Source: an uncultured Thermomicrobiales bacterium (lineage in GTDB: Bacteria; Chloroflexota; Chloroflexia; Thermomicrobiales; CADCWN01). From it: a DNA stretch of 36,026 nucleotides. The translations under genes and the position numbers were made by a program. This document shows positions 1 to 7,799 of this stretch, piece after piece (the stretch's first letter is position 1; each line of letters starts with the position of its first letter). Under the pieces are notes generated by a model. The model saw only the letters and a program-made list of their open reading frames with translations. It did no database searches and had not been told where the DNA came from. The stretch spans positions 1 through 36,026 of the forward strand of contig CADCWN010000211.1 of NCBI GenBank assembly GCA_902806415.1, in the 5' to 3' direction.

Positions 1-72
1 CCTGAGGGCGTCTCCCGAGGCACCGACAAGGTCGCCTTCCGACCCCACACGACGCGTGTGTCGGAGAAGTGA
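1..72 (+). CDS. C-terminal end of an unidentified ORF cut by the window edge
   Basis: Frame 1 is open from the window edge and ends with TGA at 70-72, giving 23 residues rich in Arg and Lys (ending TTRVSEK). I do not recognise it. The short hairpin downstream and the transposase debris to the right make an IS200/IS605-type accessory protein one possibility, but nothing in the 23 residues proves it. It could equally be a chance open frame in GC-rich DNA. Confidence 0.25.
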   Translation, partial: PEGVSRGTDKVAFRPHTTRVSEK

Positions 73-117
73 AGGGCACGAGCCCCTCGGCTACGCCGCC
101 CCGCCGCAAGCCTAACA

Positions 118-131
118 CGGTTTTGAAACCG
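118..131. repeat. Short perfect hairpin, possible IS end
   Basis: CGGTTT (118-123) and AAACCG (126-131) are perfect 6-bp arms around a 2-nt TG. Small hairpins of this kind are typical near the ends of IS200/IS605 elements, and this one lies 46 bases after the stop of the partial ORF. It could also be a chance palindrome or a remnant terminator. Confidence 0.3.
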
Positions 132-139
132 CCTGTAGC

Positions 140-313
140 CTAATCTTGCCAGGCATGGCCTCTCAGCACCTTCTCGACGATGTCCTCGGCGTCGATGTCC
201 CGATCCTTGTAGATTTGGTCGGTCCAGACTTCCCTCAGCGTGTAGGCAACACGATCGGGGAAGCGATCCAGGGTACGCCCTTCCGGATAAATCAGTCCTG
301 TTCCTCGGAAAGC
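140..313 (-). pseudogene. C-terminal remnant of an unidentified protein, 5' end lost
   Basis: The minus strand reads about 57 residues without a stop (including RTLDRFPDRVAYTLREVW and EDIVEKVLRGHAWQD), ending with TAG at 140-142. The composition looks like real coding sequence: mixed charged and hydrophobic residues and no low complexity. The frame is closed upstream by a stop at 314-316, close to where transposase-like sequence begins on the plus strand, so the gene was probably truncated by an insertion. I do not recognise the family. Confidence 0.35.
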
Positions 314-495
314 TCATACGCCGCTCCTCCCAGATGCCGGCCGACCAATTCCGCCTCCGGCACAACCACGCCAAGTTGGGCAGCGGGCTGTGCGTCCGTG
401 TCCAGGCCAGGCTCGCTGCCCGCACCCTCGGCCTCTACCTCAACTATCTGCTCGGGTGCCCCTTCCGCACGCTCATAGACCTCGCGCTGATCTAG
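301..495 (+). pseudogene. C-terminal remnant of a DDE-type transposase
   Basis: Plus-strand frame 1 encodes about 64 residues ending in TAG at 493-495. The tail (CVRVQARLAARTLGLYLNYL followed by LGCPFRTLIDLALI) resembles the last helix region of IS982/IS4-like transposases, in which an 'AHTLGxYLNxLLG'-type segment precedes the stop. No catalytic DDE core or start codon can be read upstream in this frame. Family assignment is from recall of the tail pattern only. Confidence 0.4.
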
Positions 496-965
496 GGCGT
501 GTCCTCGGTTGTGGTAGGCTGCCGGGGTCGTTGATGAAGGGCGTGGTGCGGAGGCGGGGATGACGACGAGGCGCTACGCGCTACGGGACGACCAGTGGGC
601 GCGGATCGCGGGGCTGCTGCCGGGGCGGGCGGGGCACGTCGGCGGGACCGCACCCGACAACCGGCTCTTCGTGGACGCGGTCCCGTACCGCTACCGGGCG
701 GGCATCCTCTGGCGCGACCCGCCGGGGCGCTTCGGGGAGGGGAGGTCGGTCCGCCAGCGCTCCGGTCGCTGGGCGAAGGGCGGGGTGTGGGCGCGCCTCT
801 TCATGGCGCTCGGCGACGCGGAGGACGAGTAGGCCATGAGCGACGCCACACTCGTCCGCGCCCACCGGCACAGCGCCGGGGCGCGCAAAAGGGGGGCGCG
901 GACGAGCGTGGCGCCCGGGCGCCGCCGCGGCGGGCTGAGCACCGAGATCCACGCGGAGGCGCGGG
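496..965 (+). mobile_element. Truncated IS5-family (ISL2/IS427-like) insertion sequence
   Basis: The block starts at a GGGCGTGTCC-type end (about 496-505), which directly abuts the stop codon of the previous transposase remnant, and covers an IS5-type transposase that stops matching after about 960. No right inverted repeat or target duplication is visible. This is a 5'-side fragment inserted into older transposase debris. The left boundary is inferred from the typical end sequence and is not proven. Confidence 0.45.
560..962 (+). pseudogene. IS5-family transposase, decayed by an in-frame stop and frameshifts
   Basis: The N-terminal part (residues such as LRDDQWARIAGLLPGR, then YRYRAGILWRDPPGRFG and WAKGGVWARLF) is the helix-turn-helix region of IS5-family transposases. 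TAG at 830-832 interrupts the frame, but the same frame resumes at once with AMSDATLVRAHRHSAGA, where intact relatives have a Tyr codon before the catalytic Asp (Y-x-M-x-D-A-T). A little further on, KGGADERGA and then GRRRGGLSTEIHAEA appear in different frames, so at least two indels are present around 885-925. The rest of the catalytic domain is missing. The element cannot encode an active transposase. Confidence 0.75.
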
Positions 966-990
966 GCACTGTATCGCACCGTTCCTCTCG

Positions 991-1027
991 TTGACAATAC
1001 CGATATTGCCCAGCCCATGCATTGACA
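991..1027 (+). promoter_or_regulatory. Possible promoter region for the EamA gene
   Basis: Two perfect TTGACA hexamers lie at 991-996 and 1022-1027, in the gap before the EamA gene. Neither has a good -10 hexamer at 16-18 bp spacing, so this is weak. A short palindrome (CAATA-CCGA-TATTG, 995-1008) overlaps the first hexamer and could be a regulator site. Only the hexamers and the palindrome are seen; function is inferred. Confidence 0.25.
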
Positions 1028-1077
1028 GTACAGTGCCGATCGGCAAGGGCGACAGGATAACGGAGGGGGAGTAGGCG

Positions 1078-2052
1078 GTGGCGAGTGGGCGGTGGCAGAT
1101 CATCGGGGTCCATGCCCAGCTTCTTTTCACCGCGATGGTCTGGGGTGGGCAGTTCGTCGCCCTACGGGTCGCCCTGCGCGAGTTACGCGTCGCGGACATG
1201 CTCCTCCTCCGCACCCTCCTGGCCGCCAGCTTCTACGCGGTGCTACTGGGCGGGCTGGCCTGGCGCGACGGCCACCCCCCGCGCCTCGCGCGGGCCGACT
1301 GGCGCAGGTTGGCTCTGGTCGCCCTCCTCGGCGTGCCGGGCGGCGGGGTGGGCGTCATGGTCGCGCAGCGCTATATCACCGCCGATGTCGCCAGCCTGCT
1401 CACGGTCACCGGCCCGATCTTCACCGCCCTCGCCGCTTACCTCCTCCTCGGCCAGCGGCTGAGCCGCCGGCAAGCCGGGGGGATCGCCCTCGCCATCGGC
1501 GGCTTCCTGATCATCCTCCTGCTCGGCGGCAAGGGGGCGCGCTTCGAGGTCCGCAACATGGTCGGCGTCCTGCTGATGGCCAGCAGCCCATTCTTCTTCG
1601 CGTTCTACACGGTCCTTAGCAAGCCCCTCGTCATGCGCCACGGCCCGACCACGGTGACTGGCCTCGTCATGCTCCTCGGCGCGGCCTACCTCACGCCCCT
1701 GCTCTCGCCACAGTTCGCGCGCAATCTGCTCGCCCTCAGCGGGCCAGCCTGGGGCGCGTCCCTCTTCAGCGGCCTGGTCGCGACCGGCGTCTCCTATCTG
1801 CTCTGGAATCGCGGGTTGCGCGCGCTCCAACCGGCCCAGGTGGCGGTCTACATCTACCTGGTGCCGGTCTTCGGTGTCCTCACTGCCGCGCTCGCCCTCG
1901 GCGACCGGCCGACGCCCTGGGCGGCGCTCGGCGGCCTCACCATCCTCGCGGGCGTCGTCGTCACCAACCTCGGCGCGCGCCAGGGGCCACTCGATGCCGC
2001 CCCGGCAAGCGCCAGCGCGGCCACGCCCGATGGCGAACCCGCCGCCCGCTAG
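1078..2052 (+). CDS. EamA/DMT-superfamily membrane transporter
   Basis: This 324-residue protein has the DMT layout: ten hydrophobic segments in two EamA repeats (about residues 10-145 and 155-300), the second starting near NMVGVLLMASSPFFFAFYTV. Relatives export amino acids or other small metabolites across the cytoplasmic membrane; the substrate cannot be read from sequence. The start is GTG at 1078 with a GGAGGGGGA ribosome site about 7 nt upstream. The C-terminal 25 residues are an Ala/Pro-rich cytosolic tail. It converges on prmC, and the two stop codons share the palindrome CTAG at 2049-2052. No partner gene points to a pathway. Confidence 0.85.
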   Translation: MASGRWQIIGVHAQLLFTAMVWGGQFVALRVALRELRVADMLLLRTLLAASFYAVLLGGLAWRDGHPPRLARADWRRLALVALLGVPGGGVGVMVAQRYITADVASLLTVTGPIFTALAAYLLLGQRLSRRQAGGIALAIGGFLIILLLGGKGARFEVRNMVGVLLMASSPFFFAFYTVLSKPLVMRHGPTTVTGLVMLLGAAYLTPLLSPQFARNLLALSGPAWGASLFSGLVATGVSYLLWNRGLRALQPAQVAVYIYLVPVFGVLTAALALGDRPTPWAALGGLTILAGVVVTNLGARQGPLDAAPASASAATPDGEPAAR

Positions 2053-2960
2053 TGAACGACGCTGACGAAACGGTCGAAACCGGCGAGATCGCGCTGAACT
2101 TGGACTGTGGAAGTTGGAAACGCGGCGCGGCAGAGGTCGCGCATCGCGACGGTTTGCGACGGATCGATCTCGGCGACCAGGATGCCGGGAGAGTGCAAAA
2201 GGCGGGCGGCCTGGGGCAGCAGCGCCCGATAGAGATCGAGGCCGTCCTGGCCGGCGAACAGCGCCTCCGCCGGCTCATCGGCGATCCCCGTGTGCAGTTG
2301 ATCCGGGCGCAGATAGGGCAGGTTGGCGGCGATCACGTCCGCCGCGCCGATCGGGGCGAGGAGATCGCCGCGTACAAGGCCGACACGCCGATCGAGGTTG
2401 AGTCGGGCGCGGTTCTCGCGTGCGTAGCGGAGCGCCAGGGGCGACAGATCCACACCGACGACGCGCGCGGCGGGGAGGAGCGAGGCCAACGACAGGGCAA
2501 TCGCTCCGCTGCCGGTGCCGACATCGACGATGCGCGGCCCCCCGTGCCAGCGCGACTCCGCGCGAATCCGCGCGACGAGCCATTCGACCAGGTCCTCGGT
2601 CTCCGGGCGTGGCACCAGCACCCCCGGCCCCACGACGAACGACAGCCCCATGAACTCGCGCTCGCCGACGAGATAGGCGACCGGCTCGCCAGCCACCCGC
2701 CGGGCAATGAGGGGGCGATAGCCACTGGCCGCAGCCTCGGGCAACGGGTCGTTCAACCGGGCGAAGAGTTGCGCGCGATCCCAGTCGAGCAGGTGGCGCA
2801 GCAGGACCTCCGCATCGAGCCGTGGCGATTCGCTCACGCCATCGCGCAGCGCGGCGACGGCCCAGGCGAGGGCATCGCGCGCCGTGCCAAAGGGGAGGGG
2901 CGCGGGGGCCGGTGCCGGCCCCCGCGCCCCTCCCCCTCGCGCACGCTCGTCGCCGCTCAA
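2049..2960 (-). CDS. prmC: Peptide chain release factor N5-glutamine methyltransferase
   Basis: PrmC methylates the Gln of the GGQ motif of release factors using S-adenosylmethionine. The SAM site [11 protein letters not shown] is at about 145-155, PRPETE at 118-123, and the substrate-binding NPPY motif is present as NLPY (213-216), a Pro-to-Leu variant. The helical N-terminal domain begins near residue 26 ([10 protein letters not shown]). The likely start is TTG at 2958-2960, overlapping the prfA stop (2957-2959), which implies translational coupling with its own substrate's gene. No ATG, GTG or TTG lies in frame between this TTG and the conserved domain. The first 25 residues are Gly/Pro/Ala-rich and are encoded by a perfect 44-bp palindrome. 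Confidence 0.93.
   Translation of the reverse strand: MSGDERARGGGARGPAPAPAPLPFGTARDALAWAVAALRDGVSESPRLDAEVLLRHLLDWDRAQLFARLNDPLPEAAASGYRPLIARRVAGEPVAYLVGEREFMGLSFVVGPGVLVPRPETEDLVEWLVARIRAESRWHGGPRIVDVGTGSGAIALSLASLLPAARVVGVDLSPLALRYARENRARLNLDRRVGLVRGDLLAPIGAADVIAANLPYLRPDQLHTGIADEPAEALFAGQDGLDLYRALLPQAARLLHSPGILVAEIDPSQTVAMRDLCRAAFPTSTVQVQRDLAGFDRFVSVVH
2892..2935. repeat. Perfect 44-bp GC palindrome inside the prmC 5' end
   Basis: The 21-bp arms 2892-2912 (GGGGAGGGGCGCGGG then GGCCGG) and 2915-2935 are exact inverse complements around a 2-nt TG. The stem would be almost entirely G-C in the prfA-prmC mRNA, starting about 25 nt after the prmC start codon. It encodes the odd [11 protein letters not shown] stretch of PrmC, so it probably arose as an inserted or expanded palindrome tolerated in coding sequence. 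Confidence 0.9.
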
Positions 2961-4054
2961 TTCAGCCCGGCATTGCGCAGGCGTTCGGCCTGATCCACGA
3001 GGCGCAGTTCGCGGATGAACGGCTCGATCTCGCCCTCCATCACGCCCGGCAGATTGCTGAGGTTAACCTTGATCCGGTGGTCGGTGACGCGATCCTGCGG
3101 GAAGTTATAGGTGCGGATCTTCTCGCTGCGATCGCCGCTGCCGACCTGGGAGCGCCGGGCGTCGCCGCGCTCCTGCGCCAGCCGCTGCTGCTCGATGTCG
3201 TAGAGGCGCGAGCGCAGCACGGTCATCGCCTTCAGCTTGTTCTTCAGCTGCGACTTCTCGTCCTGGCAGGTCACGACCATGCCGCTCGGTATGTGCGTGA
3301 TCCGCACCGCGCTATCGGTCGTGTTCACGCTCTGGCCGCCGTTGCCGCCCGAGCGGTAGACATCGATCCGCAGATCGTTATCCTCGATCTTGACATCGAC
3401 CTCCTCGGCCTCCGGCAGGACCACCACCGTCACGGTCGAGGTGTGGATTCGCCCGCCCGATTCGGTCTCCGGCACCCGCTGGACCCGGTGGACGCCGCTC
3501 TCGAAGCGCAAGTGGCTATAGGCGCCCTTGCCGCGCACCTCGAAGACGGCCTCTTTCACGCCACCGATCCCGATCTCGCTCAGCGTGAGGATCTCGGACT
3601 TCCAGCGTTGCTTGTCCGCATATTTTTGGTACAGGCGGAAGAGTTCGCCCGCGAAGAGGGCCGCCTCATCGCCGCCCGCCCCGGCGCGGATCTCGACGAT
3701 CACGTTCTTGTCATCGTTCGGGTCTTTGGGGACGAGCAACGTCCGAATCTGCTCCAACGTCGCCTCGCGCGTCGGGCGCAACTCCGCCAACTCCGCCTCG
3801 GCCAGTTCCGCCATCTCGCGATCGCCGTCGGTGTCGCCGGCAAGCACCTCCGCCTCGGCGATCTGCGCCTCGATCGCCCGCAAGCGACGGTAGGCATCGA
3901 CCACTTCCTCGCTCTCGGCGCGCTCCCGGCCATAATCGGCGAGCTTGTTCGGCTGGCTCGAGGTCTCGGGCAGGCCCATCAGTTCCTCAAGTTCCTCGAA
4001 GCGCGCCTCGATCGCGGCGAGCCGCTCATACATCGGCGCGGTTTGCACCGTCAT
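2957..4054 (-). CDS. prfA: Peptide chain release factor 1
   Basis: RF1 recognises UAA and UAG in the ribosomal A site and triggers peptide release. The 365-residue protein is of normal length. The N-terminal coiled region spans about 1-110, the GGQ peptidyl-transferase motif is at 239-241 ([17 protein letters not shown]), and the tripeptide P-E-T at 195-197 fits the RF1 PxT stop-codon selector, not the SPF of RF2. ATG at 4052-4054 is preceded by AAGGAG about 8 nt upstream. The downstream prmC overlaps its stop codon. Confidence 0.97.
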   Translation of the reverse strand: MTVQTAPMYERLAAIEARFEELEELMGLPETSSQPNKLADYGRERAESEEVVDAYRRLRAIEAQIAEAEVLAGDTDGDREMAELAEAELAELRPTREATLEQIRTLLVPKDPNDDKNVIVEIRAGAGGDEAALFAGELFRLYQKYADKQRWKSEILTLSEIGIGGVKEAVFEVRGKGAYSHLRFESGVHRVQRVPETESGGRIHTSTVTVVVLPEAEEVDVKIEDNDLRIDVYRSGGNGGQSVNTTDSAVRITHIPSGMVVTCQDEKSQLKNKLKAMTVLRSRLYDIEQQRLAQERGDARRSQVGSGDRSEKIRTYNFPQDRVTDHRIKVNLSNLPGVMEGEIEPFIRELRLVDQAERLRNAGLN

Positions 4055-4214
4055 TGCTTAAGCTCCTTCTTCCTGTACACAATGAATATGGTCAATAAAG
4101 GACATGAGCTTACCCCCAGTCGGGCCGCTACCAAAACTGCCAGGAAAAGTGATCACTCCTGCGCGTCATCCCTGCACCTTCTATCTTTGAAACGTCGCCA
4201 TACCCCCTCGGCGA

Positions 4215-4258
4215 ACAATACCGCACGCCGCAAGGATTCTGCCAACGGCCAAACTATA
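4215..4258 (-). promoter_or_regulatory. Possible prfA promoter region
   Basis: The 245-bp gap 4055-4299 between thpR and prfA holds no gene. On the minus strand TTGGCA (4240-4245) and TATTGT (4215-4220) lie 19 bp apart. A second -10-like TATAGT is at 4253-4258 without a matching -35. The pattern is too weak to be certain. The gap is less GC-rich than the neighbouring genes, as expected of promoter DNA. Confidence 0.25.
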
Positions 4259-4299
4259 CTTATGTAAACGCTCTACCCGACGCGACATTCCGGCTCGCG

Positions 4300-4890
4300 C
4301 TATCGCCCACCGCCCATCAGCGGCACATCGCAGAGCGTCGTGTAACGCGCCCCGCCAGGCCCGAGTTCGCTGCGGACCAGCCGGACACTCGCCACCGGCA
4401 CCGGCGCATCGGTCGCGTCTACGGCCGCAGCGGCGGCGGCGAACGTTTCCGGCGCTGGTGGCGGCGCTCCGTCACGCACACGCCCGAGCGTCAGGTGCGG
4501 GAGGAACGGGCGCACTTCCGCCGGGATACCGAGCGCGACGAGGGCGCTGTCTAGCTCCCGCTGCAAGGCCGAGAGTTGGTCGAGCGCACCGGTGAGGCCG
4601 AGCCAGATAACGCGCGGGCGACGACCGTTCGGGAATGCGCCCAGCTCGCCGGTGTGCAAGAGGAATGGCGCGCGCCGCGCCGCGACCGCGCGGAGCGCCG
4701 CGCCGAGCGGGCCGACCAGCGCGCGATCGGTCGCGCCGAGAAATTTGAGAGTCAGGTGCGCCCCGGCCGGATCGACCCAGCGCGCCGAGAGCTCCGCCCC
4801 GCGCGCGGCATCCTGCGCCCGCCGCAACTCCTGACGCGCGGCCGAACCGAGATCGATCGCCACGAAGAGTCGCCAGGGTTCGCCCACCAT
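4300..4890 (-). CDS. thpR: RNA 2',3'-cyclic phosphodiesterase (2'-5' RNA ligase family)
   Basis: This two-histidine phosphoesterase opens 2',3'-cyclic phosphates on RNA ends and can join 2'-5' ends in vitro. Both HxTx motifs are visible: HLTLKFLG (His45) and PHLTLGRVR (His132), in a 196-residue protein of normal family length. It begins with a typical WRLFVAIDL strand. ATG at 4888-4890 is preferred; a GTG lies one codon upstream. A GAGGGTG site is close to the start. It stands alone, between prfA and the divergent hppA. Confidence 0.9.
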   Translation of the reverse strand: MVGEPWRLFVAIDLGSAARQELRRAQDAARGAELSARWVDPAGAHLTLKFLGATDRALVGPLGAALRAVAARRAPFLLHTGELGAFPNGRRPRVIWLGLTGALDQLSALQRELDSALVALGIPAEVRPFLPHLTLGRVRDGAPPPAPETFAAAAAAVDATDAPVPVASVRLVRSELGPGGARYTTLCDVPLMGGGR

Positions 4891-4921
4891 CACACCCTCG
4901 CCGCACGCCGCACCGAAGAGA

Positions 4922-4927
4922 AGTATA
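4922..4927 (-). promoter_or_regulatory. Candidate -10 element for thpR
   Basis: On the minus strand TATACT (five of six consensus bases) lies about 30 nt before the thpR start codon. The -35 region 17 bp upstream (TCTGCC-like) is poor. Judged from position and the -10 match only. Confidence 0.3.
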
Positions 4928-5300
4928 CATCGGCGTTTGTGGCGGGCAGATTTCGCAGGGGCCGATGACCGGCCCCTCGCGAATCGAGCGCGCCGGTGAG
5001 GGCCGCTATTGCATCAACACCGCGGCATCAAGAAGGTCGAGCAGCGGAATGAATTGTCCGATTTACATTCTTACGGCCTCTATGATAGACTGCCCGCCAC
5101 TCGCCCGGCTGCAGGGGCAAGCCACGATCAAAAGAACGCTCTTGCAAGAATTCTCGCCACCATTGCGCGAGGAAGTACGCCAGCTATCCGTGGGATCCAG
5201 AGCGAGGGACAAGGTGCATCGCGCCGAAACCCCATTGCTCCTTGTCATCGGTGTCGTGGGCGGGCGCATGGGCGCCTCGCAAGGTGGGAGGGGAGGAAGC
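4928..5300 (+). other. Divergent intergenic region and 5' leader of hppA
   Basis: About 370 bases separate the thpR promoter region from the hppA start. TATGAT at 5081-5086 is a good -10 hexamer; the nearest -35-like hexamers are TTGTCC (5054-5059, spacing 21) and TTTACA (5062-5067, spacing 13), neither ideal. If this is the promoter, hppA has a leader of about 200 nt. I looked for T-box and other common riboswitch signatures and saw none. The in-frame extension of hppA through this region lacks family similarity and is not counted as coding. Confidence 0.35.
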
Positions 5301-7451
5301 GTGCAGACGGTAGATCTACTCATCTGGTCCGTGCCGATCATCGGCCTCATCGGTATCCTGTTCGCGCTCTATCTGGCGAGCGATATCCTCAAGCGCGACA
5401 CCGGCACGCCCGAGATGCGCAAGATCGGCGAGGCAATCTTCGCGGGTGCCACCGCCTATCTGCGACGCCAATACCAGACGATCACTATCTTCGCTTTGGT
5501 CAGCGCGGTGGTGCTTGGCCTGCTGATCACCGCATTCGAGAACCCCGGGCGCGGGCTCCGCACCGCGATCGCCTTCCTCGTCGGGGCCTTCCTCTCGGGG
5601 CTCTCGGGCTATATCGGGATGTTCGTGGCGGTGCAGGCGAACCAGCGCACCGCCTCTGCGGCGAGTCGGAGCCTCGGCGAGGCACTCACCGTCGCCCTGC
5701 GCGGCGGCGCGGTCTCCGGCTTCCTGGTCGTCTCCCTGTCCCTGCTCGGCGTGACCGGGATCTTCTACGCCTTCGGCGGGGCGAACGATCCGGGGGCCGC
5801 CCCGTTCCTGATCATCGGCTACGCCTTCGGTGCCTCGTTCGTGGCCCTCTTCGCGCAACTCGGCGGCGGTATCTACACCAAAGCGGCCGATGTCGGTGCC
5901 GATCTCGTCGGCAAAGTCGAGGCGGGGCTGCCGGAGGATGACCCGCGCAATCCGGCGGTGATCGCTGATCTCGTCGGCGACAATGTCGGCGACTGCGCCG
6001 GTCGCGGTGCCGATCTCTTCGAGTCCACCGCCGCCGAGAATATCGGCGCGATGATCCTCGGCGTGGCCCTCTACGAGGCGACCGGGCGTAGCAATGTCGG
6101 CTGGATCTTCTTCCCGCTGATCGTCCTCGCCTTCGGGCTGCTGGCGTCGATCGTCGGGGTGCTGGTCATCCGCCCTGGCGGGCGGATCGGCGACCCGATG
6201 GCGGTGTTGAACCGCGGCTTCTACGCGACGGCGATCCTCTCCGCGATCTTCCTCGTCGCGCTCACGTTCGTCGTGTTGCCGCAGGGGCAGGTGCGCTTCG
6301 CGATCTGCGGCCTCCTCGGCATCCTGATGTCGATCGCCTTCGTCTACATCACGCAATACTACACCTCCGGCTCGTATCGCCCGGTGATCCAGATCGCGGA
6401 GGCGTCGAAAACCGGCCCGGCGACCAACATCATCCAGGGTCTGGCGATCGGCCTGGAGACGACCGGCGCGCCGGCGGTGACGATCGCGCTCACCCTCTTC
6501 GCGACGTACCGGCTCGGCGAGAGCACGGGGGTCGAGGCGGGCGGCATCTTCGGCACCGCCCTCGCCACGATGGGGATGCTGATGAGCGCCGCCTACATCC
6601 TGGCGATGGACACGTTCGGCCCGATCACCGACAACGCGGGCGGGATCGTCGAACTGAGCGACCAGCCGGAAGCGGTGCGCGACGTGACCGACGCGCTCGA
6701 CTCGGCCGGCAATACCACGAAGGCGCTGACGAAAGGCTACGCGGTCGGCTCGGCGGCGCTGGCGGCCTTCCTGCTCTTCTCGGCCTACCTCGATGAGGTC
6801 GGCAATCTGCGCCTCATCGCGGCCGGAGAAACCCTGTCCACCGAAGCGGGCCGCGCCATCTGGGAGCGGGCGCACGTCGTCAACCTGGGCAACGTGGAGG
6901 TCTTCATCGGCGGCTTCCTCGGCGCGATGCTGATCTTCCTCTTCTCCTCGTTCGCCATCCGCGCGGTCGGGCGGGCGGCGCAGGGGATGATCAACGAGGT
7001 ACGCCGCCAGTGGCAGGCCGAGCCGCGGATCCTCACCGGTGAGGTCCCGCCCGACTATGCCGCCTGCGTGGACATCAGCGTGCGCGCGGCGCTGCGCGAG
7101 ATGATCATCCCCGGCATCCTGGCGCTGAGCGTGCCGATCCTCGTCGGGCTGCTGCTGCGCGCGGAGGCGGCGGCGGGGATGCTGATGGTCGGCACGATGG
7201 TCGGCATCCTGATGGCGAACGTCCTCAACAACGGCGGCGGTGCCTGGGATAACGCCAAGAAGTTCATCGAGGCCGGCGGGCTGAAAGATGACCAGGGCAA
7301 TGTCCTCGGCAAGCGCTCCGAGCCGCACGCGGCGGCGGTCGTCGGCGACACGGTCGGCGACCCGTTCAAGGATACCGCCGGACCCTCGCTCCACGTCCTG
7401 ATTAAGCTGCTGGCGACGATCACCCTCGTGCTGGCACCGCTGTTCGTCTGA
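5301..7451 (+). CDS. hppA: K+-independent proton-pumping membrane pyrophosphatase
   Basis: H+-PPase hydrolyses pyrophosphate and pumps protons across the cytoplasmic membrane, recovering energy from biosynthesis. The 716-residue protein has about 16 membrane segments. The PPi/Mg site is seen at Asp197 (DVGADLVGKVEAG), in GDNVGDCAGRGADLFES, and in the C-terminal VVGDTVGDPFKDTAGPSLH. Lys474 in GNTTKALTKG, where K+-dependent enzymes have Ala (GNTTAA), marks the K+-independent class. GTG at 5301 is chosen because GGAGG lies 4 nt upstream; an in-frame ATG at 5268 would add 11 residues outside the family alignment. A strong hairpin follows the stop. Confidence 0.95.
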   Translation: MQTVDLLIWSVPIIGLIGILFALYLASDILKRDTGTPEMRKIGEAIFAGATAYLRRQYQTITIFALVSAVVLGLLITAFENPGRGLRTAIAFLVGAFLSGLSGYIGMFVAVQANQRTASAASRSLGEALTVALRGGAVSGFLVVSLSLLGVTGIFYAFGGANDPGAAPFLIIGYAFGASFVALFAQLGGGIYTKAADVGADLVGKVEAGLPEDDPRNPAVIADLVGDNVGDCAGRGADLFESTAAENIGAMILGVALYEATGRSNVGWIFFPLIVLAFGLLASIVGVLVIRPGGRIGDPMAVLNRGFYATAILSAIFLVALTFVVLPQGQVRFAICGLLGILMSIAFVYITQYYTSGSYRPVIQIAEASKTGPATNIIQGLAIGLETTGAPAVTIALTLFATYRLGESTGVEAGGIFGTALATMGMLMSAAYILAMDTFGPITDNAGGIVELSDQPEAVRDVTDALDSAGNTTKALTKGYAVGSAALAAFLLFSAYLDEVGNLRLIAAGETLSTEAGRAIWERAHVVNLGNVEVFIGGFLGAMLIFLFSSFAIRAVGRAAQGMINEVRRQWQAEPRILTGEVPPDYAACVDISVRAALREMIIPGILALSVPILVGLLLRAEAAAGMLMVGTMVGILMANVLNNGGGAWDNAKKFIEAGGLKDDQGNVLGKRSEPHAAAVVGDTVGDPFKDTAGPSLHVLIKLLATITLVLAPLFV

Positions 7452-7470
7452 GGGTTGGCGGGATAGCAAT

Positions 7471-7516
7471 CAAGAGGGCAGCCGCCCGCGAGTTATCGCG
7501 GGCGGCTGCCCTCTTG
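7471..7516 (+). terminator. Strong hairpin after hppA
   Basis: Perfect 21-bp arms, 7471-7491 and 7496-7516, surround a GTTA loop, beginning 20 bases after the hppA stop. There is no T-tract after the stem (GCTCATCAGC follows), so it may act as an mRNA end or a terminator of the U-less kind. The hairpin is certain; termination is inferred. Confidence 0.75.
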
Positions 7517-7562
7517 GCTCATCAGCGAGTACACTATAGACACGATCGTTCCTCACCGTGAG
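7514..7562 (+). promoter_or_regulatory. Candidate hicAB promoter and operator
   Basis: TTGGCT (7514-7519, partly inside the preceding hairpin) and TATAGA (7535-7540) are 15 bp apart, slightly short. A perfect 11-bp palindrome, CTCAC-C-GTGAG (7552-7562), lies just downstream, where a toxin-antitoxin autoregulator could bind. The hicA start is 14 bases further on. This assignment is tentative. Confidence 0.35.
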
Positions 7563-7575
7563 CGGGTAATCACTG

Positions 7576-7761
7576 ATGCCTCTTATGGTCCGGGAGTTAC
7601 GCGCGGACCTACGACGCTCAGGGTTCCGAATCGATCGACAGAGCGCTAGCTACCAAGTTCGGCAACACCCAATTCTCGGCGATATTGCTGTCGTTATCGC
7701 CGGTGTCGATGCCGCCGACGTCAAACCGTATCAGGAAAGCCAAGTGCGCCCGGCTTTGTAA
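7576..7761 (+). CDS. hicA: HicA-like mRNA interferase toxin with altered active site
   Basis: HicA toxins are small double-stranded-RNA-binding-fold ribonucleases that cleave mRNA. The 61 residues follow the family: VRELRADLRRSGF helix, then DRQSASYQVRQHP strands, then a terminal KPYQESQVRPAL helix. The catalytic His of the usual G-S-H signature is replaced: the site reads A-S-Y (Tyr26). No other His is in that strand, so RNase activity is doubtful. ATG at 7576 is used; an in-frame ATG at 7585 is possible. No strong ribosome site is seen. hicB follows after 38 bases. Confidence 0.75.
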   Translation: MPLMVRELRADLRRSGFRIDRQSASYQVRQHPILGDIAVVIAGVDAADVKPYQESQVRPAL

Positions 7762-7799
7762 GTGGCAACGGCGGTGCAGCGACAGCAGGGTGAGTAGCA

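Noticed and set aside
830..832. TAG in the IS5 transposase as a recoded amber codon
   Set aside because: Further frameshifts follow and the 3' half of the gene is gone, so simple decay explains it.
2822..4267. 481-codon open frame antisense to prfA
   Set aside because: Covers the mirror of RF1 and part of a gap; composition is biased (Leu, Arg, Ala, Asp) and there is no ribosome site or known motif.
5087..5300. T-box or other known riboswitch before hppA
   Set aside because: No T-box sequence, specifier loop or recognisable aptamer core was found by eye.
5268..5300. ATG at 5268 as the hppA start
   Set aside because: GTG at 5301 has GGAGG 4 nt upstream and starts exactly at the family N-terminus; the extra 11 residues are Gly/Arg-rich and translate the ribosome site itself.
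5316..7469. 717-codon open frame antisense to hppA
   Set aside because: It is opposite a certain H+-PPase gene, its product is almost only Arg, Asp, Glu, Ala and Gly, and no family features appear. High GC lowers stop-codon frequency on the opposite strand.
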